This document shows, piece by piece, positions 19,186 through 28,110 of a stretch of 64,000 nucleotides of DNA. A program made the translations under genes and the position numbers. Within the stretch, counting starts at the first letter, position 1. Every line of letters begins with the position of its first letter. Source of the DNA: Flavivirga algicola. Lineage in GTDB: Bacteria; Bacteroidota; Bacteroidia; Flavobacteriales; Flavobacteriaceae. Where the stretch lies: positions 563,001-627,000 of the forward strand of contig NZ_JABBHF010000002.1 of NCBI RefSeq assembly GCF_012910715.1, given 5' to 3'. The notes beneath the pieces were generated by a model that saw nothing but the letters and a program-made list of their open reading frames with translations, searched no databases and was not told the DNA's origin.

Positions 19186-22100
19186 TTAAAATTGTACATT
19201 CACCCCTAAAGAATAGGTTCTTTGTAATGGGTAAGCGGCTCCTGTATAACCATTAACACTATTATCCTGATTGACAACATCTTCTGGGTCAAAATAATCT
19301 AACACATCTGAAATTGTAAATAGATTAACTCCACTTAAAAACAGTTTACATCCAGAAATATAATCTTGATTTTTAAATAATGTACTTTTTAAATCATAGC
19401 CTAATTGCAACGTCTTAAGACGTATATATTTTGCATTAAGCACAAAATAATCTGACTGTAATTGATTATTCCCTCCATTATATCCAGCTGTGTGAGACAC
19501 ACGTGGAAAAAAAGCGTTTGTATTCGTTGGAGACCAATAATCTTGTTGAAATGTTAATGTATGTGTTCTAGCTTGTCCATTCTGATAGCCATTTCCCATA
19601 GCGACGTAGCGATCTCCAGTTCCTTGGATAAGTCCCATTAAAGACCAAGCTTTGTAGCCTAATTTAAAATCTATACCATATATAGAACTTGGGAATGTTG
19701 GTTTACCAAACCGTCTTTGATCTTCAACATCAATTTTACCGTCTCCATTTACATCTACGTATCTAACATCTCCAGGTTGGGTTTCAACTGAAGCCACAGG
19801 TCTAGGTGCGTTTAATATGTCTTGACCATTTTGGAATAAACCATTGGAAACAAGTAGTCCTGCAGTAGAATTTGGTGTTCTTTGGAAAAAATTCGTCTCA
19901 TGGGTTACACGAATATATGGGTTCTTTAAAGTGACTTCATCCTCTGTATCTAAGCGTTCCCATAATTGGTCGAAACGAGAGTAATTAGCTCCAATTTCGT
20001 ATGAAAAATCATTAACCTTATTTTTATAGCGAAGTCCCAGCTCAAAACCTGCTCTACGTTGTATGGAGTTAGATTTTATTTGAGGAAGATCTTTACCTAA
20101 TGGAGTTATATATTGATCTAACGGACTCTGTAAGAAGCCATCCGTTTCATAATAGAAATAATCAAAACTACCGCTTAATTTATTTTTTAATGCATTAAAA
20201 TCGAATCCAAGGTTTAATGATGTTCTAGTAAACCATGTTAAGGCATTTGGATTTACTAGAGGCCCTTCTGAAAAACCATTAACTAAAACATTACCTATGT
20301 TATAAGCATTTGGATTTAAATTATAAGAAGGGATGTAGCCTAGTCTAATGGCTCCATCTGATAAACCCGTTTCACCATAAGACGCCCTTAACTTTAAATA
20401 GTTAATAATACCTTTATCTTTCAATGGTTTCATAAAACCTTCATCTGAAGCAATCCACGCAAAGGAAGTTGCTGGAAAAAGTCCCCATCTCTGATCTTTA
20501 GCAAAATTGTCGTTCCCATCATATCTAAAGCTAAACTCCAGTATGTACTTTGATGCATAATCGTATTTAAACCTTCCTACATACCCTTCATTTGCAGATT
20601 GCCACGCATAACCATCTGTAAGCTGCCCGTCTGAAGGCCCAGCAAAAATTTGATCAATAGCTCTAGAAGGAAACTCTCTTCTTGAAGCGCTAACGCCTTC
20701 TCCTTCTGCTTCAATTCTGTTATAGGCAAATGTCACATCTAAACCGTGCACACCAAAAGTTTTTGCATAGTTAATATTAGCTTCAATATCTGTTTTCTTT
20801 GTAAAACCAGATTCAATATCTAATCTGGGCTTTGAAACTGGGTATACCGAACCATCACTATTAAACTGTGGTGCTAAAACTTCCCATTTCTTCTCATAAC
20901 TATCACCATCTCTATAATTTACCATAGCACCAGCAGAAAGCCCTTCTATTCCAGGCACTTTCCAATTTAAAATCAACTGTGTATTCACAAATTTTTCTCT
21001 TTGCTTTAAGTACCCCGCATCCTTAGAATTTTGAGCTAAAGGATGGTTTACACCTTCACCAAATGTACCATCTTCATTAAATGCAGCAAGTAATGGGTCT
21101 TTTCTAAACATATTGTTCCATATCGTATATTCCCCAAGTGCAGGCGCTCTATAATTCTGTAAACTCGAATTGACATTAAAACCTATTTCTAGACCAATTT
21201 CATCAAATCTGGTCGTTAAATTACTTCTTATATTCAACCTATCGAGACCAATAGCATCAGACTTTAAAATACCGCCTTGGTCAAAATATCCCATCGACAC
21301 AAAATAATTTGTAGACTTACTACCACCAGATGCAGATATATTATGTCTGCTCTCGCTTGCAAAATCCTTAAGACTTAATGCTACCCAATCAGAATCGGGA
21401 AATAAATCTCTGTTTGTTCCCAAACGCATACCTTCAATTTCACTATCTGTAAAGAAAGGAGCAATCCCATCCATTGCTGCTGCTGCATTTTGTATGAGTG
21501 CATATTCATAAGTGCTATTACGCTCAGGCAGAACCGTAGGCTGACTCAATTGATAATTATATGAATAATTAACTTTTAGTTTTCCTTCTTTTCCTCTTTT
21601 GGTTTTCACCAATACAATACCGTTACCTGCTCTAGAACCATATACAGCAGTAGCAGATGCATCTTTTAAAAAGCTCATCGATTCTATATCGTCTGCATTA
21701 AGTGAGGTGAAAGAAAAATCGTCTTCAGGATCAATGATAACCCCATCAATAATAAATAATGGTTTACCAGCACCCCGAATCGAAATATTTGGAGCTTTAT
21801 CTAGGCCACCACCACTATTTTGTACCATAAGACCTGAAACCTGACCTTGTAAAGCCTGTGAAACATTAGCGAAAGGTGTTTCTTCTAAAGCTTCTGTATC
21901 TAAACTTGATATGGCACCTACCATTTTTCTCTTGGTTGTAGTACCGTAACCAATGACCACCACTTCATCTAATGCACTGGCATCACTTTCTAAAATAGTA
22001 TTAATGACAGTTTGGCCATTTATAGCAACTTCTTTTGTTTTAAAACCCAAATATGAAAATACAAGGGTTTCTGCTGTAGGCGGCACATCATTAAGTTGAT

Positions 22101-22635
22101 AATTACCATCAAAATCCGTGACTGCTCCAATAGAGGTTCCTTTAACAATCACATTTGCGCCTATTAATGGTAAGCCATCATCTCCAGTTACAACACCAGT
22201 AATTTTTATATTTTGAATTTTCTCTATTTCATCTTGAATATTCAAAGCTTTATCAAGGATATTTAAAGGCTTTGCCTCACTCTTTTTTAGAATGATTTGC
22301 TTTTTTCTAACCTTAAAAGAAATATTAGTATTTGCAAATAGATTGTTTAATACATCTTTTAAAGCAATTTTTTCAGCTTTCACAGATACAACTCTATTAA
22401 CGTCAATTTCATCGTGATTATAGAGAAACTTGAACTTAGTGTCTTTCTCAATTATTTCAAAAACCCTTGTTATTTTAACATTCTCTAGATTACATGTTAT
22501 TTTAGTATTCTGCGAGTAAGTATTAGCGTTTATTGAAAATATTGAAACTAGAAAAAGAAAAACCGTTAGTTTCATTGCTAAATTGAATTTAATTGGAAAA
22601 AGCGAGACACACTTATTCCTTATGATATTTTTCAT
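19186..22635 (-). CDS. SusC-like TonB-dependent receptor with STN signalling domain
   Basis: Outer-membrane importer and signal sensor, 1149 residues. Order: long N-region and signal peptide (to NTYSQ, about residue 42), STN domain (about 45-120, including FKFLYNHDEIDVNRVVSVKA), carboxypeptidase-like domain (145-220), TonB-box/plug (DEVVVIGYGTTTKRKMVGAI onward) and barrel ending in LGVNVQF. The STN domain contacts the FecR anti-sigma factor, so ligand binding should release the ECF sigma encoded at 23989. Met21 is an alternative start. Its sequence suits the neighbouring SusD; the two together form the importer for locus 1. Confidence 0.95.
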   Translation of the reverse strand: MKNIIRNKCVSLFPIKFNLAMKLTVFLFLVSIFSINANTYSQNTKITCNLENVKITRVFEIIEKDTKFKFLYNHDEIDVNRVVSVKAEKIALKDVLNNLFANTNISFKVRKKQIILKKSEAKPLNILDKALNIQDEIEKIQNIKITGVVTGDDGLPLIGANVIVKGTSIGAVTDFDGNYQLNDVPPTAETLVFSYLGFKTKEVAINGQTVINTILESDASALDEVVVIGYGTTTKRKMVGAISSLDTEALEETPFANVSQALQGQVSGLMVQNSGGGLDKAPNISIRGAGKPLFIIDGVIIDPEDDFSFTSLNADDIESMSFLKDASATAVYGSRAGNGIVLVKTKRGKEGKLKVNYSYNYQLSQPTVLPERNSTYEYALIQNAAAAMDGIAPFFTDSEIEGMRLGTNRDLFPDSDWVALSLKDFASESRHNISASGGSKSTNYFVSMGYFDQGGILKSDAIGLDRLNIRSNLTTRFDEIGLEIGFNVNSSLQNYRAPALGEYTIWNNMFRKDPLLAAFNEDGTFGEGVNHPLAQNSKDAGYLKQREKFVNTQLILNWKVPGIEGLSAGAMVNYRDGDSYEKKWEVLAPQFNSDGSVYPVSKPRLDIESGFTKKTDIEANINYAKTFGVHGLDVTFAYNRIEAEGEGVSASRREFPSRAIDQIFAGPSDGQLTDGYAWQSANEGYVGRFKYDYASKYILEFSFRYDGNDNFAKDQRWGLFPATSFAWIASDEGFMKPLKDKGIINYLKLRASYGETGLSDGAIRLGYIPSYNLNPNAYNIGNVLVNGFSEGPLVNPNALTWFTRTSLNLGFDFNALKNKLSGSFDYFYYETDGFLQSPLDQYITPLGKDLPQIKSNSIQRRAGFELGLRYKNKVNDFSYEIGANYSRFDQLWERLDTEDEVTLKNPYIRVTHETNFFQRTPNSTAGLLVSNGLFQNGQDILNAPRPVASVETQPGDVRYVDVNGDGKIDVEDQRRFGKPTFPSSIYGIDFKLGYKAWSLMGLIQGTGDRYVAMGNGYQNGQARTHTLTFQQDYWSPTNTNAFFPRVSHTAGYNGGNNQLQSDYFVLNAKYIRLKTLQLGYDLKSTLFKNQDYISGCKLFLSGVNLFTISDVLDYFDPEDVVNQDNSVNGYTGAAYPLQRTYSLGVNVQF

Positions 22636-22683
22636 ATTTTTGTTTAGTTTTTAGAATGGTTAATTTTTTAATCATTTTTTCTG

Positions 22684-22713
22684 AATCGGAAAATGTGGCT
22701 GCATTTTCCGATT
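22684..22713 (-). other. fecR-susC intergenic stem-loop, locus 1
   Basis: Perfect 12-bp stem AATCGGAAAATG / CATTTTCCGATT with a 6-nt loop, 49 nt before the susC start in the sense direction. In the fecR-susC transcript it is followed by CAGAAAAAATG rather than a U-run, so it is not a normal terminator in that sense. A near-identical hairpin lies at 57707-57738 in the same place of locus 2. A role in RNA processing or leader control is inferred. Confidence 0.65.
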
Positions 22714-22749
22714 TTTTTAGTCTTTTTTGTTACATAGGCAAACTGTTTA

Positions 22750-23898
22750 TTAAGTTTTAGTTATTGTTATTGTTTTATTGTTTATGTTAAAAACAAATGG
22801 TTTATTATCTGCAAAAGAATTGAGTACCTCTTCAATAGTCTCAATATCAAATGATGCAGTAAACACTTGATTATTCAATGCTTCATAATTATTAATGATT
22901 TCAACATTATAATGGCGTTCTAATTTTTTTACGATGTTTTTAAATGGTAAATTTTTAAGAACCAACCTACCGTTAATCCAACTTGTATAAATATCAGTAT
23001 CTACTCGTTTGATTTGGGTTTCACTATTTGTTATATCCCATTCTGCTTTATAGTTAGGTTTCAGTTCTAATACTTTATCACCAGAAATACTCGATAAATT
23101 AACCGCACCTTCTACTAATACAGTACTAATTGTTTTATCTTCAGGAAAAGCAGAAACATTAAACCTAGTTCCCAATACCCTAACATCCATATTCGAAGTA
23201 TTCACAATAAAAGGATGTTCCTTATCCTTACTTACGTCAAAAAAAGCTTCTCCTTCTAAATAAACTTTTCGTTTTTTTCCGTTTAAAAACTTAACTGGAT
23301 ATTTTAATGATGAACCTGCATTTAAATGTACCAAAGTACCGTCAGATAGTGCAATCTCAAACCTTTTGCCGTAGGGTATCACTAAAGTATTATAAATCAG
23401 CTTTTCCTCTACTCCTGTATCCTTATAATTCAGTTTGCTTCCTTCTTTTAGTCCCAGTATGTTCCCTTTATTATCTGTTATACTTTCTGTATCATTAGAG
23501 TTTATAACGATAACCTTCCCATCATCCAATTGTAATGTTATGGCTGTAGGGTCTATCTCTTTATTCTGAGAACCGATAAAAATATACCTATAGGAACCGT
23601 AACTTATGGTAACCAAAGCTAAAAATACTGCTGCATACCTTAACATAGGTCGTATAACATTAGCACTTTTAGACTTATTAATCCTTCTAGATTCATAACT
23701 TTTTAATACTTGATCCCAAGCAGTATTGGCATCTAGATTAATTAAAACAGAAATGTCCTCTCCACTAGCTTTAAGTTCTTTCAACCGAACATACAGTTCT
23801 TTATTCTCTTGGTGTTTGTACCAATTGTTAAAAACGATCGCTTCCTTAACCGAAAGTTTGTTGTTTAACTTTTTAAAAATAAGTTTATTTATATCCAT
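22750..23898 (-). CDS. FecR-family anti-sigma factor
   Basis: Inner-membrane anti-sigma factor that holds the ECF sigma at 23989 and listens to the STN domain of the SusC. The 382-residue protein has a cytoplasmic N-terminal part (1-85), one membrane helix (about 86-107, RYAAVFLALVTISYGSYRYI) and a periplasmic FecR domain with the conserved YGKRFEIALSDGTLVHLNAG and YLEGEAFFDV segments. A C-terminal DUF4974 domain (about 310-382) contains LKNLPFKNIVKKLERHYNVE. Gene order sigma-FecR-SusC on one strand is the usual arrangement. Confidence 0.95.
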   Translation of the reverse strand: MDINKLIFKKLNNKLSVKEAIVFNNWYKHQENKELYVRLKELKASGEDISVLINLDANTAWDQVLKSYESRRINKSKSANVIRPMLRYAAVFLALVTISYGSYRYIFIGSQNKEIDPTAITLQLDDGKVIVINSNDTESITDNKGNILGLKEGSKLNYKDTGVEEKLIYNTLVIPYGKRFEIALSDGTLVHLNAGSSLKYPVKFLNGKKRKVYLEGEAFFDVSKDKEHPFIVNTSNMDVRVLGTRFNVSAFPEDKTISTVLVEGAVNLSSISGDKVLELKPNYKAEWDITNSETQIKRVDTDIYTSWINGRLVLKNLPFKNIVKKLERHYNVEIINNYEALNNQVFTASFDIETIEEVLNSFADNKPFVFNINNKTITITKT

Positions 23899-23988
23899 AA
23901 AATAGTAATGAGATCCCTGTCTTTAACTTTTAGACAAACGAACTATCAAACAGGGTAGTCAAAAAATGATAAAAATTTAAAAACTGGC

Positions 23989-24519
23989 TTAAAAAAATAA
24001 GAATTCAGCAAAAATCAAGAGCCAAAAATAAGATTCTAATGTAGCCATCCGAAGTTGTTTATAGGCGTTTTTAACGTGGTATTTCACTGTATTTACAGAT
24101 ATGCCCATAGTTTGTGCTACGTTCTTATATTTTTGCCCTTCTACAACACAAAGAATGAATACCTTTTTACAGGGTTCAGGTAAAGACTCTAGTGCGTTGA
24201 TTAAATATTGTTTATCTTCTTTTTTAATTAAATCTTCTTCAAAGGAAGGTGCTAACTGTATGTTAGCTTCTGAAAGCGATTCCGTTTTTTTTAGCTGCTT
24301 CAACCTATTAATGCTCCTTTTACGTATCGACGAACCTATATAAGCTTTAAGGTTTAAAATATCTGATTCATTTTCTCTTAAAAGAATATTGACACAAACA
24401 TCTTGAACGACTTCTTCTGCCTCTGAAATATTTTTAACATAGGAGTAAGAGAGCATGCACCATTCATTATAATGATTTAGAAACAGTTCCTCTAGTTTTA
24501 TTTGCACCTTTTTACTCAT
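23989..24519 (-). CDS. ECF RNA polymerase sigma factor, locus 1
   Basis: Sigma-70 family ECF factor of the Bacteroidetes FecI-like group, 176 residues. Region 2 lies at about 10-75 (EAEEVVQDVCVNILLR) and region 4 at about 115-165 (LPEPCKKVFILCVVEG, then a helix-turn-helix VAQTMGISVNTVKYHVKNAY). It should drive the susC operon when FecR is signalled. It is the first gene of the minus-strand sigma-fecR-susC-susD series, 90 bp before fecR. Confidence 0.93.
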   Translation of the reverse strand: MSKKVQIKLEELFLNHYNEWCMLSYSYVKNISEAEEVVQDVCVNILLRENESDILNLKAYIGSSIRKRSINRLKQLKKTESLSEANIQLAPSFEEDLIKKEDKQYLINALESLPEPCKKVFILCVVEGQKYKNVAQTMGISVNTVKYHVKNAYKQLRMATLESYFWLLIFAEFLFF

Positions 24520-24846
24520 AAAAGTATTAGAATAGTAGGCTTAATAAAATAGAAATAGGGATTATACATGTCTAATTTAGCAATTATTTTACAAATGACC
24601 AGCCTAAAGAACTATAGCCCTAGAGTATTATTCCTTTTTGCTGAAATCTTCTTACATTTTTATTACAACAACTCTTAAAATCATTTGATTTCCATAGGTT
24701 TACTTAAATATATACTCTCTGTAAAAATCCATGGTTATTTGCTTTTCTCCAATCCATAAAGTAATCTTTTCATTTTAATGCTTGGGGCACTAATTATAAA
24801 TTCTTTGCCATGTTTACATTCTCAAATAAAAAATGATACTTTTATA
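24520..24846. other. 327-bp intergenic region between ECF sigma and GH2 genes
   Basis: AT-rich, no ORF that looks coding. It must hold the sigma gene promoter (right to left). A weak match to the regulatory element (TACATGTCTAATTTAG near 24566-24581) is present but lacks the full core, so I do not call it a site. No clear terminator for the GH2 gene was expected here, because that gene reads away. Confidence 0.5.
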
Positions 24847-27204
24847 TTATTCGGTTTCAAATTCAAAACTTCCTGAAAGACTAGCTGATTGCGCTGAAAA
24901 GCTTATCTTATCTTTCTTGTTTCCAATTCTAATCAAAGCGGTTGCAACACCAGCTTCAGCTGTAATTGGATCTATATTCATAATTTTACAATCTCCAGTC
25001 GAGCTTAGTTTTACTTCTTCTGAAAAATCTGGATTAACTGTACCATTATCGTCTACTGCTTCGATATAAAGAAACAACACATCGTTTACTCCAGATTGCG
25101 CAACCTTACCACTCTCATCTAACCTTATCTTAAATTTTGTTGGTTTTTGTGGTGTTTTAACCACATCTTCAACAGCTTCTTTACCATTAATAAAACCTAC
25201 CGCTTTTAACGTACCTGGTTTAAAAGATGACATTTTAAAGGTGAATGGCGGATGGTTTAAATGTGCTGAAATTTCATTCTTATCAGGCTTTTGAGTGGCG
25301 ATTAGGTTATCATCCAAAAACAGTTTAACCTCATCACAGTTACTAAACACTTTTACGTTTAGTGGTGATTTTTCATTCCAATAACTTCCTATTTTTATAA
25401 TAGTATCTTCTTGAGTATCACGCTGACTCTGATAAAAATAATAGGCTAATTTTGGCAATCTAAAAATATCCATCACGCCACATCTTGCAATCCAGGTATC
25501 ATAGCCTCTATTATAATCATACATTACCCAATAACTATCCGAATATGCTGGTGTGGTTAAATTATCGTTATGAGCTTCTTGTACATTTTTAACTTGTCTC
25601 AACATACGTTCTTCTCCAAAACCTCTGGCCTGCCTGCTACTCATTTCATCTCGCAAATCATTTGGCAATTTATCTTGATTTAGTCCAGCATTTTTAGAGT
25701 AGTATTCCCAATCGCCATATTCTGAAACCGAATAGGGCTTGTCTTTCAGCTCATGAGGCCTTAAAATACGATGCTGGCGCGCTTGTAGATAAATATCATA
25801 AACATCATCCATCCACCCACAAGAATACACATTTTCACCTGGATATTCTTGGTGCACTATTTTATCCAGTTCTTCCATAAAGAAAATCGGCATTGTAGTT
25901 TCGTTAAGTGATACTTCCCAGGCCATAACACAAGGATGATTTCTATCTCTTCGTATTAAGTTTGTAGCGCTACTATAGCAATATGCCCTAAAAGCATCAT
26001 TGTCTAAATAGTATTGCCATCCCGATATGGCATCTATAACCACCAAACCTAATTCATCACAGGCATCCATAAATGCTGGTGAATGCGGGTAATGTGACAA
26101 TCTTATATAATCAAAACCTGCTTCTTTTATTTTTTTAGCATCACGATATTGAGCATTGTCTGAAAGCGCATAGCCGATAAAAGGATATTCTTGATGACGA
26201 TTTACTCCTCTTAAAAAAGTTTTATTCCCATTTATATAAAGTTGATTATTTTTAAACGTAAATTCTCTAATTCCAAATCGAGTCAAATCTTGATCTACCA
26301 CACTTCCATTAACTAAAATTTTCGTTTCTAACTTATACAAATTTGGTGCTTTAGGAGACCACAATTGGGGCTGTATTAAAGAATAACGTTCAATTACATT
26401 CTGTTCGCTTTCAGGTTCGAGCACAATTTTATCTGATTTATGCTCTTTTACAAGTGTATTTTTATAAAAAATGGATTGTACAATCTGTATCGATTTTGCC
26501 TCCTTACTCTCGTTAACAATATGAGTTTTAACTCTCACCAAAGATTTTTCATCAGAAACTTTTGGTGTGGTAACAAATACACCTCCACCAGCAACTTTAT
26601 CTGCTAAAATTGGGTGCGAAATATATACGTTTTCCTTTATTGATAACCAAGCATTTCGGTAAAGTCCACCATACATATTATAATCTAAAACCTTAAGAGG
26701 TTTTGGCCCTGTAATTGGGTTATCAGTATTGTTTAGTCGTACCGCAATAACATTCTTTTTGCCTCCTTCAACGTAATCAGTAATATCAACTACAACTGGA
26801 AGGTAGCCTCCCTGGTGCACTGCGACCTCTTCACCATTTATCCAAATCATGGAATGGTTCATTGCTGCTTCAAGTTCTATAATCACTTTTTTGCTACTAC
26901 TTAGTTTTGGCAATGTAAAAGATTTACGATACCAACATATACCTTGCCATTGGTTATTAACAACTAAAGGTTCTATATTTGATGTGTGCGGAAGGCTTAC
27001 CTCTTCCCAATTAGAATCGTCAAACTCCAAATCAATATATTTTTTATCTGAATCTAATGATTTATCAGATCTATAAAATTTCCAATCTGAATTAAAGTTT
27101 ATTTTAGCATTAATAGTATCTTCTCCATTACAAGATTGAGCGTTAAATGTCAATATGCCCCCCAATAAGCAAATTGCCAACTTTTTAAAAAAAGTAAACT
27201 TCAT
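24847..27204 (-). CDS. GH2 beta-galactosidase-like glycoside hydrolase
   Basis: Retaining exo-glycosidase, 785 residues, with a signal peptide ending near LTFNAQSC; Cys25 could be a lipidation site. Domains: jelly roll (35-190, with GGYLPVVVDITDYV), sandwich (195-310), TIM barrel (315-610; RGVNRHQEYPFIGYALSD) and a C-terminal DUF4982-like/invasin-type sandwich (615-785). Catalytic residues are Glu435 in VSLNETT (acid/base) and Glu495 in YSVSEYGDW (nucleophile). It is monocistronic with element B (27553) far upstream. Beta-galactosidase is the best guess; the exact linkage is not readable. Confidence 0.87.
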   Translation of the reverse strand: MKFTFFKKLAICLLGGILTFNAQSCNGEDTINAKINFNSDWKFYRSDKSLDSDKKYIDLEFDDSNWEEVSLPHTSNIEPLVVNNQWQGICWYRKSFTLPKLSSSKKVIIELEAAMNHSMIWINGEEVAVHQGGYLPVVVDITDYVEGGKKNVIAVRLNNTDNPITGPKPLKVLDYNMYGGLYRNAWLSIKENVYISHPILADKVAGGGVFVTTPKVSDEKSLVRVKTHIVNESKEAKSIQIVQSIFYKNTLVKEHKSDKIVLEPESEQNVIERYSLIQPQLWSPKAPNLYKLETKILVNGSVVDQDLTRFGIREFTFKNNQLYINGNKTFLRGVNRHQEYPFIGYALSDNAQYRDAKKIKEAGFDYIRLSHYPHSPAFMDACDELGLVVIDAISGWQYYLDNDAFRAYCYSSATNLIRRDRNHPCVMAWEVSLNETTMPIFFMEELDKIVHQEYPGENVYSCGWMDDVYDIYLQARQHRILRPHELKDKPYSVSEYGDWEYYSKNAGLNQDKLPNDLRDEMSSRQARGFGEERMLRQVKNVQEAHNDNLTTPAYSDSYWVMYDYNRGYDTWIARCGVMDIFRLPKLAYYFYQSQRDTQEDTIIKIGSYWNEKSPLNVKVFSNCDEVKLFLDDNLIATQKPDKNEISAHLNHPPFTFKMSSFKPGTLKAVGFINGKEAVEDVVKTPQKPTKFKIRLDESGKVAQSGVNDVLFLYIEAVDDNGTVNPDFSEEVKLSSTGDCKIMNIDPITAEAGVATALIRIGNKKDKISFSAQSASLSGSFEFETE

Positions 27205-27658
27205 AGTGTTTTTGGTTATTATTTTTTTATGTTGTCCCTATATATTAGTATTATTCTATTGCTAATGGCCTTGCTATTTAATCTGGAAAATATGCACCTT
27301 CTAATTAATACCATGCCTCCAAAAAATTTTGACCTTTTATTATTTTTTATCTATTAAATAACCACTTAGTACCTTATTCTTTACAAAGCATTATTACACT
27401 TGATAAGTGATATTAAAATTAATGCCTTTAAGAACTGTACAAATTTTGTTTAAAAATGAAATTTTGTACAGCAGGATAGTTTGTTATTTATACGCTCTCT
27501 TTGAAATTAAACCTAAAAATAAAATGAATCTCCCTCACTTGAGTCCATTTAAGTTAATTAGATGTCTCTATGGGTAATATTAATGGGTTGCATGACATAC
27601 CCGTAAAGTCTACAAACCACATTTAAAGTAAATTAAAAAAAGTTTAAACCACTTCTAT
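27205..27658. other. 454-bp intergenic region with element B and a hairpin
   Basis: No coding ORF seen. It holds the repeat element at 27553-27581 and an inverted repeat CTGTACAAA (27435-27443) / TTTGTACAG (27463-27471) with a 19-nt loop. The hairpin could end the DoxX-gene transcript or be an operator; the sequence does not decide. Confidence 0.5.
27553..27581 (-). promoter_or_regulatory. Putative activator site B
   Basis: Sense strand: TATTAC and ATTAAC begin 21 bp apart around CATAGAGACAT. It lies between the DoxX stop and the GH2 start, 349 bp before the GH2 ATG, pointing the same way. The long distance implies a long leader or a second promoter. Confidence 0.5.
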
Positions 27659-28024
27659 TTATAAGTTAGCTGAATTAAATATTTTATGTAGATATATATT
27701 TGAAGTAATCAATAGCCCCATAAAGACAAGGTTTATAATAGTAATAATAAACGAGTCTTTATGAACTATATGTGCTACTATCGCTGTAATAAAAAACAAT
27801 CCTATTCCTGTATAGGCCCATTCTTTTATCTGAATTGGAAATTGCGGTATTAATAATATAAATATTGCTATTATTTTTAATACAGCAAGTTGAATTCTGA
27901 AATGATCGGGAAAACCTAATTCTTTTACGCCTTCTATCGTCGGTTTACTATAAAGATATGTCCAAGCACTCCATAAAAGAAAGATGGATAGTAAAATTGT
28001 AGTTGTCCAATATATTGTTTTCAT
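27659..28024 (-). CDS. DoxX-like family membrane protein
   Basis: A 121-residue integral membrane protein with four predicted helices (about 4-24, 44-64, 71-88, 92-113). It has the DoxX-like (PF13564-type) features SAWTYLYSKP in the first loop and KELGFPDHFRIQLAVLKIIA before helix two. Function in this family is unclear. It lies 86 bp after the DUF5703 gene on the same strand; a role in galactan use is not apparent, so it may be a passenger. Confidence 0.75.
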   Translation of the reverse strand: MKTIYWTTTILLSIFLLWSAWTYLYSKPTIEGVKELGFPDHFRIQLAVLKIIAIFILLIPQFPIQIKEWAYTGIGLFFITAIVAHIVHKDSFIITIINLVFMGLLITSNIYLHKIFNSANL

Positions 28025-28110
28025 ATAGCCAGAAATCTATTCAAATACACTGCAAAGATAATATTACCATCCATTCTTTCTTAAGAAGAAAAATTATCGG
28101 TTCAAATCAG

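Noticed and set aside
22684-22713. Hairpin as a terminator of fecR
   Set aside because: The T-run lies on the wrong strand for the fecR-susC transcript, and the same structure recurs in locus 2, which favours a leader role.
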